Assembly (NCBI RefSeq): GCF_020283565.1
Contig: NC_060065.1
Coordinates: forward strand, 38,056,409-38,120,408
DNA from: Trifolium pratense
Lineage: Eukaryota > Streptophyta > Magnoliopsida > Fabales > Fabaceae
Direction of reading: 5' to 3'
DNA length: 64,000 nucleotides
A program made the position numbers and the translations under genes. The notes under the pieces were generated by a model. It saw only the letters and a list, made by a program, of their open reading frames with translations. It was not told the DNA's origin and made no database searches. Below are positions 31,956 through 42,676 of the stretch, piece after piece; the first letter of the stretch is position 1, and every line of letters begins with the position of its first letter.

Positions 31956-34260
31956 ATGACTCCTCATATGTTGTTATGTTACCTTACAACATTGTTTCAC
32001 TTGATTTTCATCACATTAGCTCAAACCGATAACTATATCATTTTCATGAACATATCAGCCATGCCTAAACCATTCTTAACACAACACACATGGTACATTT
32101 CCACTCTTTCCTCTGCTTTAGAGAACCCTCAACTCACACCAACAACAACCAACAATCTCATTTCTTCAAAGTTAATTTACACCTACACACATGTCATCAA
32201 TGGTTTCAGTGTTAACCTTTCTCCAAAAGAACATCAAGCTTTGAGAAATTCACCCGGATACATTTCATCTGTAAAAGATTTACAGATGAAACTAGACACT
32301 ACATATTCCCCTAAATTCCTTGGTCTCAATCCCAAAGTAGGTGCTTGGCCTCATTCAGAATTTGGTAAAGGTATAGTTATTGGTTTGGTTGACACCGGAA
32401 TTTGGCCAGAGAGTAAAAGCTTCACAGATAACAAAATGTCCAATATTCCTTCAAAATGGAAAGGACACTGTGAAGATAGCATTCACTTCAATTCATCCAT
32501 CTGTAACAAAAAATTCATCGGAGCTAAATTCTTCAACAGAGGATTATTAGCACATGATCCCAATGCAACCTTAGGTTTAAACTCCACACGTGACACACTA
32601 GGTCACGGAACCCACACTTCGTCAACAGCAGCCGGAAGCAGAGTTGATAATGCATCTTTCTTTGGTTATGCAGCTGGAACAGCTTCAGGAGTTGCTCCGA
32701 ATTCGCATGTCGCAATGTATAAGGTTGTATGGAAAGAAGGTTTTTTTTCATCTGACGCAATAGCTGCAATTGATGCTGCAATATCAGACGGTGTTGAATG
32801 TTGATATTCTTTCATTATCATTTGGGTCTACAAAATTTGTACCTTTGTATGAAGATCCACTAGCCATAGCAACATTTGCAGCTATGACAAAAGGTGTTTT
32901 TGTCTCGTGTGCAGCTGGAAATAGCGGTCCTGACCTTGAAACTCTTCACAATGGAATGCCTTGGGTGATAACTGCTGCCGCTGGTACTATGGATAGAGAT
33001 TTTCAAGGGACTCTTACACTTGGAAATGGTAACAAAGTAATGGGATTTTCTCTTTATTTAGGAACATTTTCTTCACATAATGTTCCGATTGTTTTCATGG
33101 GTTTATGTGACAATGTTAACGAATTGAAAAAAGTGAAGAGAATGATTGTGGTGTGTGAAGACAAGAATGGAACTAGCCTTTCTTATCAACCTGGTAATTT
33201 GGGTGTAGCAAACGTTTATGGAGCTGTTTTGATTTCAAATGTGGCAGACACATACTATTCATCAGATGATTACACAATCCGTTTCCAAAATAGTTTGGCA
33301 GCCATCTTTGTTGATCCAATACATGGGGAAATCATCAAAGCCTACATCAAGAGGTATAACAACTCTAAGCACTCTTCGATAGCAAGCATGTCTTTTAGGA
33401 AAACAGGTTTTGGTGTGAAAACAGCACCTAGTGTTGATTCTTACAGTTCAAGAGGGCCATCGTATAGCTGTCGATTTGTGTTGAAACCAGATATTACTGC
33501 ACCCGGGACTTCGATCTTAGCGGCATGACCTTCAAATGTCACGGTGGCGCAAAAATATTTTAGAGATTTCAATTTGGATAGCGGAACATCTATGGCATGT
33601 CCTCATGTTGCTGGTGTTGCGGCGCTTGTGAAAGGCGCACACCGTAATTGGAGCCCTGCAGCTGTTCGGTCGGCAATAATGACAACATCGGACATATTGG
33701 ATAATAATAAGGAACACATCAAAGACATTGAAACAGGTAATAGAGCAACCCCTTTTGCATTGGGAGCTGGGCATGTTAATCCAAATCGAGCACTTAACCC
33801 GGGACTTGTTTATGATGTTGGTCTACAAGATTATGTTAATCTTCTTTGTGCACTCAACTTCACACAGAAAAACATCACAGCCATTACAAGATCCTCTTCC
33901 TATGATTGCTCTAAACCTTCATTGGATCTTAACTACCCTTCTTTTATTGCATTTTTCAATGGTGAAAATTCTTCGTCAAAGACAATACAAGAATTTTATA
34001 GAACAGTTACCAATGTTGGCGAGGGACAAGCAACTTATGTTGCTAGCATTACTGCAATCGAAGGGTTTCGTGCCACTGCTATCCCAAACAAGTTGGTGTT
34101 CAATGAGAAGAATGAGAAGCTAAGCTACAAGTTGAGGATTGAAGTTGCAGCAACTACAAAATTAAAGGAAGTGGATTTCGGATATCTAACTTGGATGGAT
34201 AGGAAGCAGCATGTTGTTAGGAGTCCAATTGTGGTCACAACCCTCAAATTGAAATCCTAG
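31956..34260 (+). pseudogene. Subtilisin-like serine protease (plant SBT family), frameshifted and with a nonsense codon
   Basis: A single-exon gene of about 765 codons. From ATG 31956: signal peptide (about residues 1-23), I9 propeptide, peptidase S8 domain with a PA insert, and a fibronectin-III-like tail. All catalytic parts are visible: Asp in GLVDTGIWPES, His in DTLGHGTHTSS, oxyanion Asn in CAAGNSGPD, Ser in SGTSMACPHVAG. Such enzymes are secreted and act in the cell wall. Two lesions break it: a net +1 shift near 32800, where 'gttgaatgttga' disturbs the expected DGVxxLSLSFG, and TGA at 33526-33528 where the fragment at 37.26 kb has TGG. There is no other stop after 33528. ATG 31842 lies upstream in frame but lacks a signal peptide at its start. 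Confidence 0.9.
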
Positions 34261-35290
34261 ATTTTTATATTGTGGTGATGTAGGAGATGTTATTGTCATA
34301 TGATTTAAGTGAAAAAAAATGTAGTTTAACTAAGGAAGTATTTGATAAATGATATTCATTCTTCACTGACTAAATTGTTTAGTAGGAGATGTTATTATGT
34401 TGTTTATATGTAATTTCATTTCTCAACTATCTTTCTTGTTTTATGTTTTGATGGTGCTGAGATATGTAGCTATATATCTTTTCTTTTATGGTGTGATCCA
34501 AACATAGTAGCTTACATAAATAGGCACTGAATGTGTTTATCAGTCTGATGGGTCGATCCTTTTTCACAGCATTGTGAAGTAATATGGGGAAATAAATAAG
34601 TGTTAAAAGGTGAGAATATTGTAAGGTTGAATCTAGTGTGGTCTCTTTTGGTTGCATACGATTATGCAGGAATTCAGGCCAGTATTTCAACCGGATGCTA
34701 CTGTGAATTGGTCCTCCATTTGGCAGATTATTTCTCCTCCGAAAGCGAGACATGTTCTTTGGCGCATTTATAAGGGATGCATTCCAATGCGTGTCCGGTT
34801 ATTATGTAATGCAGAACTGGAAGATGGTTTGCAATCTTTTTTCACATGTTCCTTGATACGCGACAGCAGGGCAGTTGCGGGTTTGGGAGCTGTAGTATAT
34901 AATCGACAACACAATTTCAATTTTTTCTCTTTGTTTTCTGTCGGATGTATACAGTAAGGAGGAAAGGAACATGGCTGGGCGAGTTGCTATGCACTTGTGG
35001 TATCTTTAGCAAAATACAAATGATAAAATATGGAATGACCACACTCTTACTGCTGTACATATCGGGCAGCAGTCTCTAGGCGTGCGTGGCAGTCGTGGTT
35101 CGAGGCTCAACAGATGTGTATACAGAGATGTAATGAGCTGCCGGTTCAGCCGTGGTTGTGTTGGGAAAGACCAATGGTAGGATGGCTCAAATGCAATGTC
35201 GAAGCCAGTTTTTACTTGAACGAGAATACTACAACAGCAGCCTGTTGTTTTTGTGACAAGGGCTGGGAGAGCTGGGATTTTGGAGTTTTG
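34120..35290. repeat. Right arm of the inverted duplication
   Basis: It comprises the subtilase 3' end, its 3' flank and the LINE pieces, all in plus orientation, and is the inverted counterpart of 29110-30190. Because the subtilase part continues into the full gene here, this arm is the probable source and the left arm the copy. Confidence 0.85.
34650..35290 (+). pseudogene. LINE 3' fragment (zf-RVT and RNase H-like)
   Basis: SIWQIISPPKARHVLWRIYK at about 34711-34770 is the conserved lead-in to the zf-RVT domain, followed by a damaged CNAELEDGLQSFFTCSLIRD. After a gap, WERPMVGWLKCNVEASFYLN and ENTTTAACCFCD match the start of the RNase H-like domain. It is broken by stops and shifts and ends in the middle of that domain. 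Confidence 0.8.
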
Positions 35291-35460
35291 TCAGATGTCT
35301 CCAGAACTTCTGTATGATGACTTCAATGAGTGATATGACTTTGTTCCACCTTGTTGATACTTGCTTATTGAAATCAACAAGTTTTCGTAGGTCTCTGATG
35401 CCATTGTCATCTCCTTCTAATATGGAAAAAGTATTTCTGAGTTTGAGATAACTTCATCTT
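35285..35460 (-). other. Unidentified open stretch, possible coding remnant
   Basis: One minus-strand frame is open for about 58 codons and contains EGDDNGIRDLRKLVDFNKQV and TRWNKVISLIEVIIQKFWRH. The composition looks like a helical protein rather than chance A+T-rich translation. I do not recognise a family. No start or splice structure is visible. Confidence 0.3.
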
Positions 35461-35889
35461 TGTGCACTGAAACTTGAGATATGTGTTTCCTCCATTCTTT
35501 GAGGCACTCTCAAGTCATTCTCATGTCTTTGAGGCAACATTATTATCAAGTTTGTTCTGATGTGTTCATCAAAATAAATTTGTTAGAAAACAAAATACAT
35601 CAAAATAAAAAATGCTATAAGTTCTATTAAGTTTATTATCATCAAACAATCAACTTAAAAAGACACTGATTCTCCTCAACAAACTTTGTGACAACGATGA
35701 CAAATTTGGGATTGTTACAGGACTTTTTTTTTTTTTTTTGAAGAAGGTTACAAGACTTAAATTGGATTGCCATGAAATTATGGGGTACCACAATGTGATT
35801 TTTCAGTTGGATTGAAATGATGGGCACCACAAAAACCCTTCAGACTTGAAGGATTTTTACTATATCATCCGTACTGAAGGATAAAGAGG
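35461..35889. other. Spacer
   Basis: No gene. A poly-T run at 35725-35740 with A+T-rich flanks could be the tail of another minus-strand retroposon, but no target duplication was found. Confidence 0.3.
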
Positions 35890-36345
35890 AGTAACAAGGA
35901 GTCTAGCTACCGAAGGTTGATCAAACCTAGACAATATACGACGAACATTCCACTCCTTAGAGTCATTTTCCATAAGATCAGAAACCCGAAAACCATAATA
36001 AATCAAATCATTATTATTGACTGGTACAAGAGGAAGACAAAATTTTCATTCCAAAGTGGAATATTATTACCATCTGCATCCTGCTCTAAGTATAAATTTA
36101 GAGTTGCAAATACTCCTCTTGACAAAACTTGGATTATGCCCAAGACTAGATTCAAGAAATTCACAATGTGGAAAATATTTATCCTTGTATAATTTAGCAA
36201 AAAGAGTGTTGGCACTAGTCGGAATCTGCCAACCTTGTTTACCTAACATAGCTAGATTGAAACCTGAAAGATTTTTGAAACCTACACCTCCATCATTCAT
36301 ATGCATAGATAATTTATCCGAAGACAACCAATAAAACATTCACAT
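35890..36345 (-). pseudogene. LINE ORF2 C-terminal fragment
   Basis: The minus strand begins LSSDKLSMHMNDGGVGFKNL and continues FNLAMLGKQGWQIPT and YFPHCEFLESSLGHNPSFVK, the block between the polymerase and zf-RVT domains of plant LINEs. It ends in 'NNIPLWNENF', after which the frame breaks. It is a different part of ORF2 from the pieces at 29 and 35 kb. Confidence 0.85.
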
Positions 36346-36517
36346 TTTTTTCAATCTCATCACATAGAGAAGAAATGATAACAAAAATAGTCCGTTAAGA
36401 GAATTAATTATGTTATTATTTATGTTATTCGAATATCAAAATATAGATATTCATATATGATTAGGAATTGAAATATGACAAATCATTTATTACACCAATA
36501 GAATAAATAATTTAACA

Positions 36518-36895
36518 TCATTTTTGTTCTTGTGGTTTCCAAGTGGCCCATCTGTGAGGAAATTCGTCAATAATTTGAACAAGTTGATCTGGTTTTATGA
36601 CCCATCGAATTGCCTGATTATATAATAAGTCTTTTTTGGGATCAAATGCAATGATAGTAGCCTTTAAAGATTTCCAAGAAGCATTACATGTCAAAACCTT
36701 GCCGAAGGGGACAACAGTGACATGTTCTTGGTGTGATGGTAATACAAATGTTTCTATTCCACAATCAAAGTACACATCTGAAGGCATTGCACTAACGAAG
36801 CTAATTTCAATTCCTTGAACTTCATCATGCTTGGCATCAATTGAGGCAACAAACACAAGAGAAAGGAAGAGGGCAACATAGCATTTCACTAACAT
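36518..36895 (-). CDS. Small secreted protein, S-protein-homologue (SPH)-like
   Basis: One exon, 125 residues. A signal peptide (residues 1-21, MLVKCYVALFLSLVFVASIDA) precedes a mature chain of about 104 residues with few cysteines (FDCGIET and TCNASW). The layout, a short secreted beta-rich chain with ..TCNASWKSLKATIIAFDPKKD.. and a terminal tryptophan region, recalls plant self-incompatibility S1/SPH proteins, but the match is by pattern only; it may be a related legume-specific family. A TATA box (TATAAATA) is about 53 bp upstream. Inverted 1.3 kb away is a broken copy with a matching upstream region. No lesions are seen in this copy. The role is unknown; SPH proteins are presumed extracellular signals. 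Confidence 0.65.
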   Translation of the reverse strand: MLVKCYVALFLSLVFVASIDAKHDEVQGIEISFVSAMPSDVYFDCGIETFVLPSHQEHVTVVPFGKVLTCNASWKSLKATIIAFDPKKDLLYNQAIRWVIKPDQLVQIIDEFPHRWATWKPQEQK

Positions 36896-36947
36896 TTTGA
36901 AGTAATTGATTCAAATGTACACTATGAGGCTAATGCCCACACACACA

Positions 36948-36955
36948 TATTTATA
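36948..36955 (-). promoter_or_regulatory. TATA box of the SPH-like gene
   Basis: TATAAATA on the minus strand is followed by ATGTGTGTGTG. The same arrangement precedes the inverted copy (38123-38130). Confidence 0.7.
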
Positions 36956-37091
36956 ATTATCCAACTTTAGTAGATATATAATTATTATTGTTTCAAATTG
37001 AAAATAAAAAACAATATTGTTTTCAAAATAGTAATGTTTTCATTTTCATTAAATATATCCAATATATGAATTTTGACTAAAATTATTTTAT

Positions 37092-37499
37092 AAGGTATTC
37101 ATTAATATGATTTTTTACCAAAATTATTTTGACTTTAGGCATAAAGATTGAATCGAAAACCTTCAACACAGTTAAATGAATATTTTGAAGTAAAAATATT
37201 ATTGGGAGGGGCTAAAACAACTTATGTCATAACTACTGCACCCGTGACTTCGATCTTAGCGGCATGGCCTTCAAATGTCACGGTGGCGCAAAAATATTTT
37301 AGAGATTTTAATTTGAATAGCGGAACATCTATGACATGTCCTCATGTTACTGGTGTTGTGGCGCTTGTGAAAGGTATTCATTAATATGATTTTTTACCAA
37401 AATTATTTTGACTTTAGGCATAAAGATTGAATTAAAAACCTTTAACACAGTGAAATGAATATTTGGAGTAAAAATATTATTGGTAGGGGCTGAAACGAA
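37092..37499. repeat. 129-bp direct repeats flanking a subtilase fragment
   Basis: Copy 1 (37092-37220) and copy 2 (37371-37499) both start 'aaggtattcattaatatg' and end near 'attattgg.aggggct.aaac'. They differ at under ten positions. Between them lies a piece of subtilase coding sequence whose last bases (GAAAGG) overlap the first bases of copy 2, a microhomology junction. Confidence 0.88.
37234..37374 (+). pseudogene. Subtilase active-site fragment
   Basis: About 47 codons correspond to 33496-33637 of the subtilase pseudogene: TSILAAWPSNVTVAQKYFRD through SGTSMTCPHVTGVVALVKG, including the catalytic serine. Here the tryptophan codon is TGG, where the larger copy has TGA. It has its own substitutions (Ala to Thr after Met, Ala to Thr after Val). 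It is in the spacer between the two inverted SPH-like copies. Confidence 0.9.
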
Positions 37500-38122
37500 T
37501 AACTTTTTTTTTTTTTTGGTAAACGAATAACTTTTTTTTTACTCACCATAGTACACACTTCCATAATTTTTGCCTTTCCATAATATTTGCTCACCATGGG
37601 ATTGATTTCCTTGATTGTCTGCTATTGCCAAATTACTCTTTGACATCATGGCAAAAAAAAAAAATTACTCTTTCATATTAAAGGTCGTTATTAGCTTCCA
37701 AATTTGTTTATTCTCATACTCACGTAAATGACCCTTGCACATTGATTCTTTCATTTAAATTTAGGTGGATTATTGAATTATCTGGGAGGACACAATTTGA
37801 TCCTCCGCAACTACAATAAAGATGAGACTGGAATCACTTGATATCATAAATAACCCTAAACTAGATTAGGCAATCGAGTGTGTCGGATACTGGTGGTGAA
37901 AAAAAAAACGAATAAATTATTCAGTACAATCTTATTTGGATATATATCGGTAAACTGCCAAGGTCAAAAAATTTCGTATATTTACAAATAATATTTATTA
38001 ATTTTTTAGACATTAAAATTTATATATTGGATACATTTAATGAAAATGAAAACATTACATTTTTTGAAAAAAAATTGTTGTTATTTTCAATTTTAAACCT
38101 AATATACTAATTAAAATTGGAT
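37500..38122. other. Spacer with SINE remnant; right-arm promoter
   Basis: About 37780-37910 is a decayed SINE body ('gatcctccgcaactacaat', ending 'gtcggatactggtggtgaaaa'). From about 37995 on the sequence is the inverted copy of 36960-37090 and forms the upstream region of the broken SPH-like copy. Confidence 0.55.
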
Positions 38123-38130
38123 TATAAATA
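38123..38130 (+). promoter_or_regulatory. TATA box of the broken SPH-like copy
   Basis: TATAAATA lies 53 bp upstream of ATG 38183, mirroring the intact copy, so the promoter duplicate may still be active. Confidence 0.65.
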
Positions 38131-38182
38131 TGTGTGTGTGGGCATTAGACTCATAATGTACATTTGAATCAATTACTTCAAA

Positions 38183-38560
38183 ATGTTAGTGAAATGCTAT
38201 GTTGCCCTCTTCCTTTCTCTTGTGTTTGTTGCCTCAATTGATGCCAAGCATCAAGAAAATTACCAAGCCAATTAAAATTACCTTCGTGAATGAGATGCAA
38301 AATCTGTGAACTTTGATTGTGGAGAAAGAGGAACATTTGTATTAGGATCACAACACGATGAAATTGAGGCTCCTGCCATCAACGTTTTAATATGTCATGC
38401 TTCTTGGAATCATTCAAAGGCTACTATCACTGCCCTTGATCCCAACAAGGACTTAATATTTAATCAGGATATCTATTGGCACATAGGACCAAATGCAATT
38501 ATTCAAACTATTGACTTAGACCATCTCCAATGGTGTAGTACCTATTAAATACTTATTAGG
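38183..38560 (+). pseudogene. SPH-like gene copy, frameshifted
   Basis: The first 22 codons are identical in sense to the intact gene (MLVKCYVALFLSLVFVASID). Small indels after AKH then break the frame (stop in the 'gccaattaaaattacc' region). Matching sequence resumes at FDCGERGTFVLGS and continues through ICHASWNHSKATITALDPNKD to about 38520. The mature part has diverged far more than the signal peptide. It is inverted relative to the intact copy, sharing about 160 bp of upstream DNA. Confidence 0.8.
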
Positions 38561-38649
38561 TACTACTATTGGAGTACCACCCATTGATTACTTATTAGGT
38601 ACTACTTCTAAGGCCTAGGTACGTTGTTTGTGTATAAGGTTTCAGATAA

Positions 38650-38760
38650 ACATTTGATAAATTTTTTTTTGGTTTACAGTGAGTTAGGGATCGAACCCAG
38701 GACCTATAACGTACTACCCAAACTCCTCACCACTAGACCAAACCTAGTGTCTTTAGATAA
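38650..38760 (-). mobile_element. SINE-like tRNA-derived promoter
   Basis: The minus strand has a TGGTCTAGTGGTGAGGAG A-box region followed about 35 bp later by GGTTCGATCCC, a consensus B box. No downstream body or tail boundary was fixed. It is not a tRNA gene: the acceptor and anticodon stems cannot be formed. Confidence 0.6.
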
Positions 38761-39479
38761 ATATTTGATAATTAGTTACAAAGAGTTGTTTCTCTTTCTA
38801 AATTTTTTATTCTTCTTTTTATCAAGGGTCCAACTTTTAATATTAGAACCGAACCTCTAGTTCAAACTAAATGAGCTAACCAATCTAGTAAAAGTCAATA
38901 AGTCATACTTATCTTTGTTTTTGGAGATGTGTATTTATGCATGTAGTTTTAATCATGTTGTGAAAATGTGTATTTATGATGATTTTGCAAAATATGAATA
39001 GAGAGCACTATAAAAGTTTGTCCGAAAATATAGGAGCTCAAAATTTGATTTTTAGGTCAAAATATTCGTTACTTTTATCTTCTTTTTTATTTATTTAGAA
39101 AATTCATATTTAATTCGTCTCGTTTTAAAAAACACTAAAGTTTTGTAAATGGACTTTTTATATCAATCAAGACATGCTTGATTGTCGAAATTTAAATTCA
39201 TAAGTATTTGTTAGTTCAACTAGAAACATTATATTGCCACAAGTATAACTTGGTTTTTTGAGCCACAAGTAATCCAACTAGTTGATATCGAACTATTATA
39301 TTGCCAAAAGTTTGAATCCTATATGTGACATTCCAATTAGGTGGTATTGAATTCTTTGAAGGAAAATTTGTTTTCCTTAGTTGCAGTCGGTAGGATTACT
39401 TTTCTTGACAAATCACGTTCGGTAGAATTAGTTGAGATTTAATTGTCCTTTCATATGAATTAATATTCTTGTTCCTACA
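38761..39479. other. Intergenic, no gene seen
   Basis: A+T-rich with dispersed 'agttcaactag', 'atccaactag' and 'ttccaattag' motifs. No gene or intact element. Confidence 0.3.
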
Positions 39480-39900
39480 AAAAAATGTGATGGTGACACT
39501 TAGCCATAATTTGCTCTATGTCTAAGCTTTGGAAGATGAGATTATGTGAGTAAAAGTGTGTCCCTTCTCCCTTGGGTTCCATCGCCTTTTTTTATAGGCC
39601 TAATAGATACCTGGCATAGCGAAAAAGACTCGGGAATGGGGGAGTGGCAGGTTCCGAGATAGCCGACGGTGCAAGTGCCACATGACCTGATATTATCGGG
39701 GAGAGGCGTTATCCCAACACCATGTCCCTCTGTATCCTGAGGGCTTCTGTGTTCAATGTACATTCCCTAAGAATATGGGCTTTTCGTCCCTCAGACCCGT
39801 GTGGGCCTCCCAGCTTTTGGACAGGCTTGGCCCAATGGTTAGGGCGCGTTGTAGCCCACTAGGTGGTGGGAAATTTGCCCAGTGCAATTCTTAAGTAACT
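39480..39900 (-). mobile_element. LTR retrotransposon LTR fragment (gypsy-like)
   Basis: This is an island of higher G+C. The minus strand contains a core-promoter-like CCTATAAAAAAAGGCG near 39600, preceded by GC-rich 'ccgataatatcaggtcatgtg'. This fits an LTR U3/R region of a large gypsy element. No primer site, coding region or second LTR is present, so assignment to a family is uncertain. Confidence 0.45.
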
Positions 39901-40146
39901 GTTAGTTCGGTTAGTTGAGATTTAACCATTAGATTATCAAAATTAAAATTTCTAAGTATCTACTATCTATCATTCCAATTAAGTGATATTGAACAATCTA
40001 ATTAAAATATGAGTTAATATCGGCGCTAGCAGTTGAGTTAGGATTTTTGAAAAATTAGTCGGTTAGTAGGGTTAAATATGATTTAATAAGGAAAAAACTT
40101 AGGGCTTGTTGGATTGACTTATTTTTTAGCCTATGCAAATAAATAA

Positions 40147-42482
40147 GTTTTTATGTATTATTCATAAGCTTGTCAAAGTATTTATGAAAAAAAGCTTATG
40201 AAGATACAATTTTCTAATATAAAAGTTTATTTATTTGTATAAAATATATTTTATAAGCTAAAAAATAGAAGCAAAATAAAGTTTGGTCCATTATTTATTT
40301 GTAAAAGTTATTTTTTATAAGCTCAAAAATAAGTTATTAAAAATTTATTCAAAAAAAAAGTAAAATAAAAACTGGTCCATGAGGTATTAGAACCCATGAG
40401 CATAAATGAACAAAACATACAACTTACCAACAAGACAAATGACCATTTTGTTAATTAAATTTGTTTGTTATTTTATTACATTAATATTTTGTTTTATATA
40501 TATAATAAAAGAGAGCATAAGCTAATACTAAAACAACATCCCTATAATGTCATTCCGCCGTCACGCACGGCAAACAAAAATCAACGATATCTTTTAATTT
40601 TGATTTTTTTTCGAGAAATACAACTATTCTAAGCAAAAATCAACACCTTTCAACTTCGATTGTCTTCATAAATACTACCATTCGAAACAAAAATTAACAA
40701 CACCTTTCTACTTTAATTTTCTTCTAAAATACTATTTTTCAAAACAAAAATTAACATCTTTCAACTTTAATTTTCAGAAATACGACTCTTCAATATATAA
40801 TCATGGTATCATGACAAATATACGGTTTCTATTCTCAATTTTTTGTCTTAAAACTAATTAAGCTAGTTCAAATTTATCATGAGATTTCTATTCTCTTTAA
40901 TTTTCAGTTCCAAAATTTTTCAGTTTCGTGTTTCACCCTAACCCCACTAGCAAACACAAAAATAAGGGCAATTTTCTATGATCCTTAATAATTAATTAAT
41001 AAACCTATAACAAAAAAATCCAACACCCACAGCCTAAAACAAAAAAAAAATCCAATACCCAGACATTGAAAAACCACGAAATTGCATATATCAAATAAAA
41101 ACATAAACTTTAAGAGAAATTGAAAGAAAGAGATCAGAATGAATTCAAGGAGTGCTATAATTACAAAAAATAATAGAAATCGATGAAGAAAAAAATACAC
41201 ATATTAAAAGTTAAAACCCTGTATAAATGAGAATCCAAGATTGAAAGAGAGAGACACGATATTTTACTTTCTTTTTTAAGGTTTCTAAATTACAATAATT
41301 TTCATTTTGAGTTTTTATGTATTATTCATAAGCTTGTCAAAGTATTTATGAAAAAAAGCTTATGAAGATACAATTTTCTAATATAAAAGTTTATTTATTT
41401 GTATAAAATATATTTTATAAGCTAAAAAATAGAAGCAAAATAAAGTTTGGTCCATTATTTATTTGTAAAAGTTATTTTTTATAAGCTCAAAAATAAGTTA
41501 TTAAAAATTTATTCAAAAAAAAAGTAAAATAAAAACTGGTCCATGAGTTATTAGAACCCATGAGCATAAATGAACAAAACATACAACTTACCAACAAGAC
41601 AAATGACCATTTTGTTAATTAAATTTGTTTGTTATTTTATTACATTAATGTTTTGTTTTATATATATAATATATAATAAAAGAGAGCATAAGCTAATACT
41701 AAAACAACATCCCTATAATGTCATTCCGCCGTCGCGCACGGCAAACAAAAATCAACGATATCTTTTAATTTTGATTTTTTTTTCGAGAAATACAACTATT
41801 CTAAGCAAAAATCAACACCTTTCAACTTCGATTGTCTTCATAAATACTACCATTCGAAACAAAAATTAACAACACCTTTCTACTTTAATTTTCTTCTAAA
41901 ATACTATTTTTCTAAACAAAAATTAACATCTTTTAACTTTAATTTTCAGAAATACGACTCTTCAATATATAATCATGGTATCATGACAAATATACGGTTT
42001 CTATTCTCAATTTTTTGTCTTAAAACTAATTAAGCTAGTTCAAATTTATCATGAGATTTCTATTCTCTTTAATTTTCAGTTCCAAAATTTTTCAGTTTCG
42101 TGTTTCACCCTAACCCCACTAGCAAACACAAAAATAAGGGCAATTTTCTATGATCCTTAATAATTAATTAATAAACCTATAACAAAAAAATTCAACACCC
42201 ACAGCCTAAAACAAAAAAAAAATCCAATACCCAGACATTGAAAAACCACGAAATTGCATATATCAAATAAAAACATAAACTTTAAGAGAAATTGAAAGAA
42301 AGAGATCAGAATGAATTCAAGGAGTGCTATAATTACAAAAAATAATAGAAATCGATGAAGAAAAAAATACACATATTAAAAGTTAAAACCCTGTATAAAT
42401 GAGAATCCAAGATTGAAAGAGAGAGACACGATATTTTACTTTCTTTTTTAAGGTTTCTAAATTACAATAATTTTCATTTTGA
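40147..42482. repeat. 1.16-kb tandem duplication
   Basis: Unit 1 is 40147-41310 and unit 2 is 41311-42482, both beginning 'gtttttatgtattattcat'. Differences are a handful of substitutions and 1-8 bp indels (for example an extra TATAATA near 41665), so the event is recent. The unit includes 'tatatataataaaagagag' and 'ccgccgtcacgcacggc'. The 71-codon minus-strand hydrophobic frame present in both is not supported as a gene. Confidence 0.95.
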
Positions 42483-42676
42483 ATTTTTTGTAATTTAAAA
42501 TAGTAATTTAGAAAACTTATATTTAAATAAATCTTTAAATAACATGTTAAATTATCATTACACGTGAATCAATTAAAATTATACACCTCAACAATGTACA
42601 CATCCACATAAGATGTGTATCAGAATGCTCACCGTTATTCTAACCAAATTTCAAATAATAGAAAAGGTAGATTTTA

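Noticed and set aside
38650..38760. tRNA gene
   Set aside because: A and B box motifs are present but acceptor and anticodon stems cannot be formed; SINE-type promoter is the better reading.
40985..42372. 71-codon hydrophobic frames, one in each tandem unit
   Set aside because: Phe/Leu-rich translation of A+T-rich DNA, duplicated only because the DNA is duplicated; no signal of selection can be seen.
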